Shown here one piece after another: positions 10,732-22,014 of a stretch of DNA of 27,500 nt. Position 1 is the stretch's first letter, and each line of letters starts with the position of its first letter. This DNA comes from Eimeria necatrix. Taxonomy: Eukaryota; Apicomplexa; Conoidasida; Eucoccidiorida; Eimeriidae. The stretch covers positions 1-27,500 of the forward strand of contig NW_013653948.1 of NCBI RefSeq assembly GCF_000499385.1, written 5' to 3'. A program made the translations under genes and the position numbers. Under the pieces are notes generated by a model, which was given only the letters and a program-made list of their open reading frames with translations, had not been told where the DNA came from and ran no database searches.

Positions 10732-11406
10732 TTGGGCACACTCTCATACTGTATTTTCAGTGCACCACACTTGCACGCGACTTCTAAATTCGTCTTCACC
10801 GCAAGAGGTCACCCAGTGAGGCACTGGCGTGCTTGCCGAGGTATTTACTCAAATGATGCAAGAACATTACACAGACGAAGGCAGCAAAACACAATTCTGC
10901 ATCGTCACGCACTTCCTTCAATACGCCCTCACTCCCCGATTCTACCAGCCGTCAAAAGGCAACGCAGCAATAAGGTCACTTTTAAACGCCTTGTGTGCCT
11001 TGGATACGCTCAAGTTGACGCCCCATTAGGTCATAATCATGCAACACCTAGCAATATACATCATTTCTGCATCATAGCTGAGCAGCATGTCTTGAGCATA
11101 GCAATTGCTTGTGCGGCGATAGGCCCACGCAAGCAGACAGTATCCCCTATTCAAAGTTCAGGTGGTAAAGCCACTATATTAGATCGTAAAAAGCATATCT
11201 TGGCGGCCCGGCAAGTCGTCGTTCCCTCTACAAATCTCCAGTTGTGTGCCACACCGTCCTTTTACGTAGCAGCCTACTTGTACGTAGCTTTTCGCCGCTT
11301 CGCAGCCGCACAAAAAGCCACTGAATCTATGTTTCACGAAGCAGCTTACCATGAAGATGTATCGTCAGTCCTTAACTGGTATTGCGGACAAAGAGAAACA
11401 TTCTGA
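10732..11406 (+). CDS. 224-codon open frame within array unit A, doubtful coding
   Basis: This is the longest plus-strand frame in the repeat-poor part. It is Ala- and His-rich, with HRHALPSIRPH near residue 60, and no domain is recognised. Unit D keeps the same frame open over about 110 codons (13489-13830) with a matching peptide (HRHALPSIRPHFPLLPVV). I compared A and D codon by codon: about 13 differences fall at first, 17 at second and 15 at third positions. That is an even spread, so there is no sign of protein-level selection since the copies split. Unit C is frameshifted. The frame may be a remnant of an element-encoded protein or chance in stop-poor DNA. Confidence 0.2.
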   Translation: MGTLSYCIFSAPHLHATSKFVFTARGHPVRHWRACRGIYSNDARTLHRRRQQNTILHRHALPSIRPHSPILPAVKRQRSNKVTFKRLVCLGYAQVDAPLGHNHATPSNIHHFCIIAEQHVLSIAIACAAIGPRKQTVSPIQSSGGKATILDRKKHILAARQVVVPSTNLQLCATPSFYVAAYLYVAFRRFAAAQKATESMFHEAAYHEDVSSVLNWYCGQRETF

Positions 11407-11440
11407 CAAAACAGCAAAGCGTGATGTAGCACGTGTACAT
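10738..11440 (+). repeat. Array unit A
   Basis: First clear copy of a degenerate repeat family. Shared landmarks in order are a Cys-A-C-rich stretch before cccagtgaggcac (about 10813), gccgaggtatttactcaaat, cacgcacttccttcaatac, tctgcatcatagctgagcag, the stretch cgcaagcagacagtatccc, tgtagcttttcgcc-type sequence, and agcaaagcgtgatgtagcac at the end. Identity to units C and D is roughly 70 to 80 percent by eye. Confidence 0.8.
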
Positions 11441-11589
11441 ACTAGCTAAGCCATCACCATTGGAACATCATGGACAACTTCGAGATTTTACACACGACGA
11501 CCGCGATAATACAGTTCATGCACCGAAATTTGGCGCCTTTGCAACTCTCACAGAGCAGCATTTGACTGCCAAGTTTGAATGCCTAGTCT

Positions 11590-11790
11590 GCTTGCTCAGG
11601 TGCTTCCTCAAGTGCTGCACAGAAATTACACAAGCCAAGGCAGCCAAACAAAATTTCGCATAATCACGCACTTCCTTCAACACACTCTGAATTCCTAGTT
11701 GTATCCGCCATAAAAAGACAAGCCGGATTCGTATTTGACGCTTCGACCACCCTTCATGCACTCAACTTGGCCCCCAGTCAGGACTGAGTC
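11590..11790 (+). repeat. Array unit B, partial and diverged
   Basis: Contains tgcttgctcaggtgcttcct, caagtgctgcacagaaattacac and tcacgcacttccttcaacac in the same order and spacing as the core of units A, C and D, but lacks the flanking landmarks. It lies about 800 bp after the equivalent point of unit A and about 815 bp before that of unit C. Confidence 0.55.
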
Positions 11791-11859
11791 GAGTAACAAG
11801 TCGTCAAAACGCCGGGGAGCCCTTCTGCACGATGTCAAAAAGCTATTCTGTGGTTAAAA

Positions 11860-13051
11860 GAAACAAAAGCGTGCGAACACACTTGCTAAATCCCCATCCC
11901 GCAGCAGAACTACAGAAAAGTGAAGAACTAAATGCAGTTTCCCGCAATCCACTTGCGATATATCCTGATACGGCGTTCCATGAGCATATTCTGCGCCTCT
12001 ATTCCTCTTGACGGCAAGCATGTCAATATACGGTCGGAATTCTGTCATGTGATAATGCCTGTCAGCCTTCGTTAACAACCCAACCGCGAGTTATATATTC
12101 GAAGCGTGCACCTCAAACAGCTAAGTCAAAACTTCGGAATCACGTCTCCGTGGAGCCGGCATGACATGCCACACCCCAAGAGCCCCAACGACAAGCTGCG
12201 CATTACGTATTCTGTACATCCCGTGTTCGTCTCGTAACAACCTGGAGCGAGTACGGTTACGGACGTTCAAACCGCAGAGATCATAAGCGTAATAACACGA
12301 ACGGTTCCTAAGTCGTTCACATCAACCACCTCGCGTCTATACGCCATGCATTCACATTGTATCTTTTCATTACTCCTAAACGCATCGTTTAAATTCATTT
12401 ATTACTGCAAGCTATGACTCAGTGAGGCACTAGCATGTCTGCCGAGGTATCTACCCAAATGCTGCAAAAATATTACACCCAGGAAGGGAGCCAATCGCAT
12501 TGTCACGCACTTCCTTCAATAAACCTTCACCCCTCGATTTTACCAGTCGTGGAGAGCAACATATCACAAAGAAGGTCCCTTCTAAACGCTTCGAGTGCGA
12601 TAGATGCACTTAGGTGGACGCCCCCTCAGAACATAATCATCATTTTACATCCCTTCTGCATCATAGCTGACCAGCATGTCTTGTCAGCACAGCACAACTG
12701 CTGCTTATGAGGGTCTAGTCTCACGCAAGCAGACAGTATCCCTCAGTCAAATTTCATCTCGTAAAACCTCTATATTAGATCAAAAAGGCACATGCTGACA
12801 ACCCGGCAGCTCGTCCAGCCCTCTAAAGATTTCCAGTTGTCTGCTACGCCCTACTTGTATGTAGCTTTTCGCCACTTCACAGCCGTTCAAAATGTCGCTG
12901 AATCTGTTTGACGTATCAGCTTAGCAGGAAGACTGATCGCCAGTTCGTAAGTAATATTGCGCTGAATCTGTTTGACGTATCAGCTTAGCAGGAAGACTGA
13001 TCGCCAGTTCGTAAGTAATATTGCGGGACAAAGTAAAGTATTCCGACAAAG
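11860..13051 (+). repeat. Array unit C (about 1.2 kb)
   Basis: Starts near aaagcgtgcgaacacacttgc. It then shares with unit D the blocks tacatcccgtgttcgtctcg, ggttcctaagtcgttca, catgcattcacattgtatct, cagtgaggcactagcatg, gccgaggtatctacccaaat, tcacgcacttccttcaata and tgcatcatagctgaccagca. It carries a private 64-bp tandem duplication near its end. Confidence 0.8.
12897..13024 (+). repeat. Perfect 64-bp tandem duplication
   Basis: 12897-12960 and 12961-13024 are identical base for base, beginning gctgaatctgtttgacgtat and ending gtaagtaatattgc. The other array units have the segment once, so this is a recent event inside unit C. Confidence 0.97.
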
Positions 13052-14330
13052 CAGCAAAGCGTGATGTGGCACGCAAACACACTTGCTAAACACTCACCAT
13101 CGCAGCACAATGGAGGAACCAAATGAATCCCTCGAAATCCCGTTTGCGATATCCCCAACACAGCACTTCAAGTGACGGTATTCGGGTCTCCCAATAATTT
13201 GCCGGTTAACATGTGGGACTCCGGAACCAGGGAAGACACTTGAATCTTGTCATGCACGTCCGTCAACCTTCGATAACAAAGCAACAAGAAGTTCCATGTT
13301 CGAAGCGTGCGTCTCAAATAGTTGAGTCAAGACCATTGAATCAAGTCGCAGTGGGACCGATATGACAGCTTTTCACTCCAATAACCAATCCAACAGCCCG
13401 CTGTCGACTAAGTATCGTATACATCCCGTGGTCGTCTCGAAACAACCTGCAGCGTGTACGGAAGACGTTCGATCCGCAAGGAGCATGGGTGAAACAACAC
13501 GAATGGTTCCTAAGTCGTTCATACCAACAACCACACGCCTTGTGTCCGTACGACATGCATTCACATTGTATCTTCAGTTCACTACACTTGCAAGCATCGT
13601 CTAAATTCACCCCCACCGCAAGCGATCACCCAGTGAGGCACTTGCATGCCTGCCGAGGTATGTACCCAAATGATGCAAAAGCATTACACACACAGAGGCA
13701 CCCAAACAGAATCCTGCATCGCCACGCACTTCCTTCAATACGCCCTCACTTCCCGCTACTACCAGTCGTGAAAAGACAACCTAGCACTGAGATCGCTTCT
13801 AAACGCGTTTTGTGCCTTGGATGCACTTAGTGTGATGCCTTGTTTGAAGATCATGCAGCATCCGGCACTATACGTCGCTTCAGCATCATAGCTGAGCAGC
13901 ATGACATGAGCACAAGAATGGCTTGTGCGGCTCTTGGCTCATGCAGACAAACAGTATCCCTCTTGTCAAACTCTGACTCGTAAAGCAACTCAGTTTGATG
14001 AAGAAAACATATATTAACATCCCGATGACTCGTCCAGCCCTCTAAGAAATTTCACTTGCGTGCTACACCGTACTTTCACGCAGCAACCTGCTTGTAAGTA
14101 GCTTTTCGCCAGCTTACAGCCGCACAAAATGTCACTGAATCTATGTTTCACGAAGCAGGCTAGCATGAAGGCGAATCGCCGGTCCTAAGAGAAATAGAGA
14201 GCCAAGTAACACATTCAGAGAGATTGGCATTCAGAGTGATTAGCAAGAATTGAGATGGCACGCGAACGTACTGGCTAAAATCCACGTCACGTCTGCGTCA
14301 TCAGTGAACCGAACAATGCATTTGACGTGC
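13052..14330 (+). repeat. Array unit D (about 1.2 kb)
   Basis: Starts at agcaaagcgtgatgtggcac. It follows unit C in the same order through ggttcctaagtcgttcatac, catgcattcacattgtatct, cccagtgaggcacttgcatg, gccgaggtatgtacccaaat, cacgcacttccttcaatacg and gcatcatagctgagcagcat. It ends with gatggcacgcgaacgtactggc near 14270. The offset from unit C is about 1,210 bp. Confidence 0.8.
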
Positions 14331-14756
14331 CACTGTGGGCACGCCTTGTTCAGCAGTTCATGCTTGGAGATCCTTTGTCTCCTCTACAGTCGCTGAGCAA
14401 ATTGTGAACATTCGAGCAGAGTCTTGCGATGCGGCGACCCCGGCCAAGCTTTTAAAACACATCAACCCAAAATGGCATGTCTGCAGCATGCTCTTACAGA
14501 ACTGAATCGCGATTATTGACTGCTTCGCCACGCCTGTGCCAAGAAGCTGGGAACCAACGGGCTAGCATATCTGTTTAGTCCTGAAGTCGCATCAGCCCGT
14601 TTTCAATTTGGTTAAACCAGCACCTGCCGTCGCCACATCACGTCTGCTCGTAGTGTGCTTAGGTACTTTTGCTGCATCACTACTCGAGGACGGCCCAATT
14701 AAACCACGCAGCACTGGTTCCTGCAAACGCAGCCACAAGGAGAGGCTGCCACGGGC

Positions 14757-14792
14757 GCAGACGCTTAGAGCCGCCAGGCTCTAAGCGTCTGC
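14757..14792. repeat. Perfect 16-bp stem hairpin with a 4-base loop
   Basis: Left arm gcagacgcttagagcc (14757-14772), loop gcca, right arm ggctctaagcgtctgc (14777-14792), with no mismatch. It lies outside any array and is not made of simple repeats. Confidence 0.95.
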
Positions 14793-14832
14793 CAACCTTC
14801 GCCACCTTACGTTTGCGGAAGTTGCCGCTGTG

Positions 14833-14856
14833 TACCTCGTCCTTTAGGACAAGGTA
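14833..14856. repeat. Second hairpin, 11-bp stem
   Basis: tacctcgtcct (14833-14843) pairs with aggacaaggta (14846-14856) with one mismatch and only a 2-base loop. A weak 4-bp stem (gcgg with ccgc, 14815-14828) lies between it and the stronger hairpin 40 bases upstream. Confidence 0.7.
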
Positions 14857-17594
14857 GGAAGGATCCTCTCAAGATCACTTGTTTGGCGCCTTGGCCTCAG
14901 CATTATTTCAAGGGAAAATAATGAAATCAGGCTTGCATCTCAACGCACACTCTGACAGCAAGTTCACACTAGCCAAACTAGCCAACTGTACGTCTCAGTT
15001 TAAAGGAAGGGCAGCTCAACGCAAGCAGCTTCCGTGCCGTCTAACTTTCGCTTTCTCCGTGCACCTATCTTGCACGTCCGACCAAACAGACCCTATTGAG
15101 ATATCCGCGCAAAGTCAGGAATTTCCATAACTAGCGCGGTCGAGGTACAATTCACAGTCAACACTCGCAGGTTTTGTAGAAGCAAAACAGCTATGCCTCA
15201 TCAACGTTGCCCTGAAAAATTGGCGTTCAAAAAGCCAAAGCATTCTCGATATAAAATGTTCTCAAGTTGTTGATCCTTTTAGTTTCTTTCCTAATGTGCG
15301 GCAAATGCACACTGTGTACCTCCCGACGCACAACTACTTTCCGCCACCGTCGTTCCTCTACTACTTCTGTGGTATCTTTAACCCGTTTCATGGGCCCTGT
15401 ACGATCGCGTAGAAAAACTGCTTAAGCTTGAATACGCGCTGCTAATTCTGTGATGAACGCCCACAAAAGTTTGTTTTTCATAACCCTTAAGGCTTTTTCA
15501 TGTTGTTCATCTGTATGCCCAACGGGCACAGACAGATTCCACGCAACTGTCCAACCACAACAGAATCTGAACCTGTCACTGTGAATCACTGCTCCCCGAA
15601 ACGGTTATTTGCCAGCACGTTTGGACCTGTTTCTATAGCCCTTCTAGAAACTAGTCACATGAAAGTCTGTAGCACCGCTCACAAGCTGGATTGAAGTTCC
15701 AAGTGTATGCTCGATCCTAGCCCTTTCATTGTTGGTCAACACTACCAGTAATTTCTGTAGCACTTACAAGACAGTGACTCAGTTCCCTCCGCTCAACCAC
15801 CAAAAATGAAGAAAAGCTGTAAACCTAATATTGGAGACTTCAACAGAGCCGCATTCTGCGTCTCTGAATTCCCTTAATTTGTTGCACCATCGTTTAGGGA
15901 GCACAGAGACCTATCCAAATCCTGTGACCTATAGACTGGAGTGGCAATATACCACCTCGTCGGTTCTTTCGATGGCACAGCGCATTGGGCCAGCAACCTC
16001 CACAGCGCGCTGACCTTTTCCCAAAGCGTGTTCCTGTGAACACTGACCCTTCACAATTCAAGATGCTTCGCCTTTATTGCATCGGCCGGAAGCCCGAAAC
16101 ATTTTCATAGGCACGACCGAAGTTCAGTCACAGGCATAGCCAGATAATTTTCCCAACTTAAAGGCTTAACTGACCCCAACGTGCTCTGTAGAGCACAGAA
16201 GGGTTGAATGCCTTCATTGCGGTTCTACGACGGCCCGGATGGGGCTGGCGATAGCGCCGGTACCGGTGATTGATAACGGCTTGGTTCCCCATGTCAAGCG
16301 TTACAGAATAGGTTGTTTAGAGAGCTACTTTGTCTTCAAACGCACGGGCTGCAACACACGTACTTTTAACGTCTTAGGAAACAAGCTGGCAGCCAGCCGC
16401 TTCAGTCACGGTGTAATGTTTCAACTTCACGAGATTGCGACAATCCTCCAAGGTCATTTTGGACATCCGAACATTGGATCTATGTGCAGCGTTATCTCCA
16501 AGTAAGCACAGTGCATGCATGATTAAATGCAAATTCAGAATGCCCATGAAACGAAATCGCAATTCCCTTGTCTCTTCGCTTTCTCTTTGCAAAGGCAAAT
16601 CAGATGCAAAATTACAGTAGGATCCCCCTCCTGCACTGCAGCCAGGGGCATGCTCCCTCGCTTAAAACCAAGAGCCACAATGTGGAAAGTTTGACCTCAG
16701 GCACCAATTGTGCTGGCTTGATGCGTGAAGTGTGTTTGGCTCGTCCATAACCACAAGGTGAATCCACACGCAAATTTCTCCACATTACAAGCGAGCTGCC
16801 CCCAACATCTTTTGGTCGCCCTCCTGATCATGCTGAATCAACTTCGTCACTCTAGCATGCCACACCACAGTACTCATTCAGACCATACACAGCTGTGGCA
16901 GTTTGCAATCGAACACCACGCAAGCCTGCACCATGCATACTTTGCTCCAGCGTAGCCCATTTCGAACAGACTGAAAAACAAAAAATTTCCCCCTTCTAGT
17001 GCCAGCAAGACTTGCCACATCACGCTGCCTCGTACTGGCACCTCGCTCATTCTTTGCCCTGTCAATGCTGTTGCTGCCTTCATCCTACGTCTTGCTTTTT
17101 TCCAGCACAGCATGCGCTCTTCGGGAAACTTACGTGTGCGCATAAATCCTTGCTTCTACTCACTGCCCCTCCCCGCCATGGAAAAGTGGCAAATGATCTA
17201 TACAAAAGCTCCTTTTTGCCCGCTACTGCGCATGAAAGCACACCTCGTCATCTTTCCTGGAGGAGCTCTGTGCAAACAAAATGGGACGGGGCACAAGAGC
17301 ATGCCGCTACGCTCCAAAAAATCCAGCCCTGAAACGAGCTGACTTTTGAGCCACAGATGCATTCATGCAACGTCACGGCGGTTGCTTTCTCCTCAGGTGT
17401 GGCGAAAGTTCTCTGCCAACGTCTCAGGAGCTCTTCGGGCACACCGGAAGAGACTACGGCCTAGCCTGGTGAAGGCCGTCTCACTGGCATACTTGCCCTT
17501 TCAAATACACTGCAGTTCTGATAATACTGGAGGTTTGTGGCCGCATTAAGCCTTTCACTCCGTCACGAAGGCATTCGGGTTGGCTCCCTACACT

Positions 17595-18141
17595 CTATAA
17601 GCCACGTGCCCGATTCTGTGTGCATTCAGTCTGCCCGCCAAGAGGGCTCTGAGCGTTTAAAAGATCCATACACAACCTTCTACTCGTTCTTTTCGCTTGG
17701 CATGTGATATGTTTCCGAAAATCCGACTGGGTTCCGCCAAAGTCCAGCTCGCTGGAGAGGGCGCTCTGCAGAGTCGAGTTCCGTTGCATTCACAACCAGG
17801 GTGCCAGAAAATGTATGCTTCAATATGTTTACTGGAACCAGACGCATCTCCATTTATGACAATTAGTTCCTTGGGAGCTCGGCAAGTGCCCAACAGGATG
17901 ATCGTCTTACAGGGCAGCGAGGCAGCTCGTCGTTTTGCCTTCCGCCATCTAGACTTCTTGGCCGTGCTGAGCCTGCTGATTTTGCCATGGCATTTTTAAA
18001 ACACATCAACACGACGAACGCTGCAGCTAGAGCTGCAGCGATAGCGAAAAAGAGACGCAATGATGAGTCTCGCTGGCTCGGCGTTCCCAGCCACCGGCTT
18101 TTGCTGCGCCCCTGTAATGCAAAGCCGGACATTCTAAACAT
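17595..18141 (-). CDS. Small protein with N-terminal membrane anchor, two exons
   Basis: Exon 1 runs 18141-17911 if it starts at the methionine of MFRMSGFALQG; a second ATG three codons on (18132) is an alternative, and the frame is open upstream to 18378. Residues about 29-51 (LRLFFAIAAALAAAFVV and onward) form one strong hydrophobic segment after a basic, Ser-rich tail, the layout of a signal anchor or uncleaved signal peptide. Exon 1 ends DELPRCP followed by a good donor, gtaaga. The intron ends ctctgcag, and exon 2 (17765-17595) continues in phase 0 as SALSSELDFGG to a TAG after ARGL. The total is about 133 residues with several cysteines. Family unknown; secretory-pathway location is inferred. 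A further 3' exon cannot be excluded. Confidence 0.5.
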
Positions 18142-18149
18142 AGTCAAAC

Positions 18150-21081
18150 GTCTGAAGAGAAGCCACTTTAATCCGTGTAGCTCAAGATGCGGCGCCCGTC
18201 GCTCTCCTACCCGCATCAGTTCGGCGTCCTCTCCGACACATGCATTTAAGGCAGACATAAAGCTCAGAAAAAGTGGTACAAAGAGCTTGGAGAAAAGAAA
18301 ATATTTAGTTTGAAGTCCCATTTTTACCTCTTTTGGCCATTTGAAGAAGTTTTCAAGAGAATGCTGCAGCAAAATCACCTGTCAGGAGGAAGGACGTAGT
18401 TGGCACCAAGTCTTGGCCTGTGCCCAAACTACAAGAATAAGACAGCCACAGCCGAAAGCTGCCGATAAAAAACTCAGTAAAATCAAAGACCTTCCACTGA
18501 ACAGGAGTGGACTAGATCTTCTGAGGTTGTTCGGGGCATGTGGCTTCGGGTCGGCTCATGCACTTGCCTGGGTGACCCAAGCGTGGACATGCTAGGAGAA
18601 CACATTGGCTTGGCAGCAGCTTCCACAGCAATGAAGGACGACGAGAGTTATTTCACTCTCTTTTCACAGCATTGAGCATGGTCAGTTGTGGTCGACTTCT
18701 TTTTTCTGTTGGAAGTGAGAGGGCGCTCACAAGTGGTGTGTACTGCATTATTTTCTCTGGCTCCGGGCCAACAACGACTCTGAAAATTGCCTATCATTCT
18801 TCCTCCCTTCAAGAATATCGTTCATATTATGGTTAATCGCACCACAGTTGGACACAGTCCACAAGCCGCCATACACGAGAAACGTACCGGCTGAGCCGAC
18901 GCCGCGATGGCAGTTGATCTCTACAGAATGTCATCTTATTGTTTCTCCATAACTCTGGTCATTTCCAGTAATTTTTAGTGTCTGTTATAGGCTATGGGGG
19001 AAACATGCATCTTAGTGCGGTCTACGGCTGTCCCTTCGCCAGTTCTTGACCGGCAGCATCGTCGAAACGCACAATGTCGTGTTCTCCCCCCTGCCACGAC
19101 TTTTTTTCCTCCTGCGGGCGCACTTCTGCCACAGTTGGACTAAATTCGCAACTTGAACATTACAAGAGAAGCAGAAGCTGCGGACACTTGGACCCTCCCA
19201 CCAGTGGCCAAGCTGGGGAGTCTCTGCCTGCGAGAAGCACTGGAGTTGTGTCCATAGTAACTCAGGCGCTGACAATTATGTCAGCGTCACAAGTATAATC
19301 GAATTCAACTATCAAAAGGGTGGATTTTCGTCCTCTTAGAACGTCGCAAGAATGCTTGTCTAATGACTTAGCCCTTCAACTGCTGGGTGCTTCGCCGATT
19401 CACCCTATCTATCTATTCCCTTAAAGTAAGCCCTCCATTGTAGCCCCAGGAACTTGAATTTTTTCATTTGGCCTTGCATATATAAGTTGCCGCCTTGCAC
19501 TGTTCGTAGAACTTCGTTTACTGCGGCTGGACAGGCTCGCTAATATAGCCTCTGTAACGGCTATGCAGTTTCTGTTTCAGTCGCACATATCATGAGGCAT
19601 CAAATCAACGGGGCCCGGGAGCAGTAGTTAGAACTTTTAGAGCGACAATTGCAGCGGGAGCCTGAGAAGAATGGCCGAAATCCCTTCATATGTTGCTGGT
19701 GGGTTCGCTCAACCCCCAGTTTGCCCTTAGCAATACGGAGCGTCGAACCGCTAATAAAGACTCAACAACCCTGCCCTTCGGACAAAAGCAGGGGGGGTCG
19801 GCAAATACATACCAAAACGAAGCAAACACAGGGCTAAACATATAGAATAAGGTACGTTTAGTTGTACAAACCTCGGTGAGTACGTAAAACAGTGGGCCAG
19901 AACAAGAGTGCATTATTGCGCATATTTTCACATTCACATGACTTCACCACACAGCTTTTACTGGGGGACCATGATCACTTGTTCTTTTGGGAGATATTTC
20001 AGTGCAATTGCACGGTGACCCATCAGCAGCCCTCCGCGGTGATGAGATCGCATGCGACGCGCCTCGTGTCTCCATAGTTCTCTTGTCACTTTTCCACATT
20101 CTTGAAAATTAGTTACTTGATCTGGCTATTTAAGTATTTCAGTCGTCGCTGGCCGTGAAACAATGCAGTTCGAAACGTGGCAGCTGAGCACGGCAGCGAT
20201 GCCGGAGCGCGCGCAAGGAACGGAGGGAATTTTATTAAGCATGGGCCTTACGTCGCCGGCTTTTAGATGAAATAAAGGCAACACAAACTGCTTTTGATGA
20301 AATGGAAGGAAAAAAATCGTAGTTCGCTTGACCGTCGCTGTGGCTGTGGCTCTTCCTCAGGTGTCGTTGCTCGTGTAATCTTTCCAAGTATTCATGTTGA
20401 ATGCGTGGGCTAACATTTTGATTGTGTATACAAGCTGCTAAAGTCAATTTCTAATCCTTAGCTGGGATTTTGGAATATCCTGGGACGCTATGTCGTACAG
20501 AATGAGTTGCAGTTTTGCACGTACACAAACAGCTCGAACACTAAGCTCAATCGCAATATGGCAGAAGTTCATATTATTTATTAGCGGCACGCTTCTCATA
20601 CACTGAAATGCAGTGCAACTATGCGCCAGTTTTGCGGAAGGGTGCATCTACCGGATGGATAGAGGGGGGTGCGAACAAAGCGTTGGTAGCTTGTTTCTTC
20701 AGCTGCAGAGATCGATTCCAGAATGGCATAGCTTAAAAGTAAAAGCAGAGTCTTATACTTCTAGCAAAACAACGCAATGCTTCGAATTTCAGCCTCATCG
20801 TCCAGTTGAGGTACTGATTCCCTAAACCGTAAGGAAAGTATGTGCTATCTGCATTTGACATGAGCTTCACTATTGTGGCTAAAAGAGGAGCTCGCATACC
20901 ATATTTCACTAATTCATATTTTTACTATTGCACGTTCTAAAAGGAAACAGTGGTTTTGGTAGAAAGGCCGCGCGGTTCCCTGAGCCTTGTTCAACTCAAG
21001 TTGGGATATATGACCCTGTCTGTTATTGCAGTGGTGAATATGAGCATATTCTTAGTATTTTACAGCAATGGCGAAACTGAG
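18150..21081. other. No supported gene
   Basis: Short ORFs on both strands, none protein-like enough to call. No telomere-like heptamers, CAG runs or hairpins. Two small clusters, attgttcatatt-type AT-rich stretches near 18820 and cttgcatatataagttgcc near 19480, could be promoter-like but there is nothing to anchor them. Confidence 0.5.
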
Positions 21082-21306
21082 CTAAGAATGCCCAACAGTC
21101 TTCGATACAGTAGACACTTCGAGCAGCAGTTCCAGCTTCTTCTTCACATAGCGATAGCCCCTGTTATTCAAGTCGACTTCTACTTCTTGTATCTGCTGTC
21201 GTAAGACCTCCAGAAATGCAGTTTCACTGGAAGTGCAATTCTCACAACTGAAAGCTTGGAAAATATGCAGCTCCAAGAGTAGCGCTTTTAACTGTGAGAG
21301 CAGCAT
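21082..21306 (-). CDS. Candidate terminal exon, helical protein
   Basis: Minus-strand frame of 74 codons, including SSETAFLEVLRQQIQEVEVD and YVKKKLELLLEVSTVSK, an amphipathic charged-helix pattern that is unusual for chance frames here. It contains possible acceptors (ccaagctttcag) and overlaps another minus frame at 21288-21626 (MYSISTLAKRAS start), so the two may be exons of one gene. No family is recognised. Confidence 0.3.
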   Translation of the reverse strand: MLLSQLKALLLELHIFQAFSCENCTSSETAFLEVLRQQIQEVEVDLNNRGYRYVKKKLELLLEVSTVSKTVGHS

Positions 21307-21681
21307 TTGTAGTGAAAACGCAATACTGGGGTTCTTGCCTTTGGCATTATGAAAATACCATATCTGCTGGGAGCTGCAAGAAGCCTGAGCGCCGGTTCGC
21401 GGTGTTGGCCTCGGCAGGCTTTTGGCTTTGTTTCCGTAGTGACTGCTCTGATGTGTTGAATCGGCGAAATGTGATGCATTTTTGTGTAAATGGCTCGTAG
21501 CCGTGGAAAAGCTTGCGAAAGCCCTAATAATACTAATTTACTGGAGCTAATGAGCGAGCCGATAGAGGTAATGATACTGTAAAAGGCTTGGGAAGCGCGT
21601 TTTGCAAGAGTTGATATAGAATACAACTAGAATTGTCGATGCACTATGCAGCACGTCTTGCGTCGCCACGCTAGTGATACC

Positions 21682-21972
21682 TCAAAGAGCGTTCAAAACC
21701 AGCAAAGATGTTCGGAAGACAAGGCGTAGCCGAGTGGTTTCATTCTGAGACTGGCGTGTGTTTGCGAATTCAGGAGAGTTATCTTCCGAGTACGATTCAT
21801 TATTACTGTTCAGCCTTGTCCACACAGTGCCTCCACCTCCAGCATTGAACTTTCTTTGAACCTTTACTTTCGTGCACTTCCTAAGAACACTGGTGTACAA
21901 GTACCTTTCAATCGGCGACACAGAATGTACGACCTGTCGACAAGAGGTGTTCTCGTTGGCAGTAAACTTGTG
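21682..21972 (-). CDS. Candidate exon, product unknown
   Basis: Minus-strand frame reading TANENTSCRQVVHSVSPIE, then KCTKVKVQRKFNAGGGG, WTRLNSNNESYSEDNSPEF and a TGA at 21682. The Ser/Asn-rich, hydrophilic composition is protein-like. An internal acceptor-like sequence (ttgtcgacag) precedes VVHS. It may belong to the same minus-strand gene as the frames upstream at 22009-22533 and downstream at 21082-21306. Confidence 0.3.
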   Translation of the reverse strand, partial: HKFTANENTSCRQVVHSVSPIERYLYTSVLRKCTKVKVQRKFNAGGGGTVWTRLNSNNESYSEDNSPEFANTRQSQNETTRLRLVFRTSLLVLNAL

Positions 21973-21986
21973 AGTTCACTTTGAGA

Positions 21987-22014
21987 TCTGCAAGTCACCC
22001 TCTGCAAGTCACCC
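21987..22014 (+). repeat. Perfect 14-bp tandem repeat, two copies
   Basis: tctgcaagtcaccc occurs twice in a row, followed by tctgcc. On the minus strand this duplicates a possible donor and acceptor (aggg then gtgacttgcag) at the end of the open frame stopping at 22009. Confidence 0.95.

Larger units (their letters stand above)
14331..17594. other. No supported gene apart from the hairpins
   Basis: Two frames overlap on opposite strands near 16239-16505 (plus, 88 codons, ending IGSMCSVISK) and 16374-16598 (minus, containing MSKMTLEDCRNLVKLKHYTV). Either could be an exon but neither is recognised. On the minus strand at about 17440-17540, frames reading ASETAFTRLGRSLF or PEELLRRWQRTFATPEEK could be a further exon of the gene ending at 17595, but no good acceptor was found. 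Confidence 0.4.

Noticed and set aside
18019..18040. 22-bp inverted repeat cgctgcagct/agctgcagcg
   Set aside because: It lies in codons for the Ala/Leu transmembrane segment and is readily explained by repeated GCT, GCA and CTA codons.
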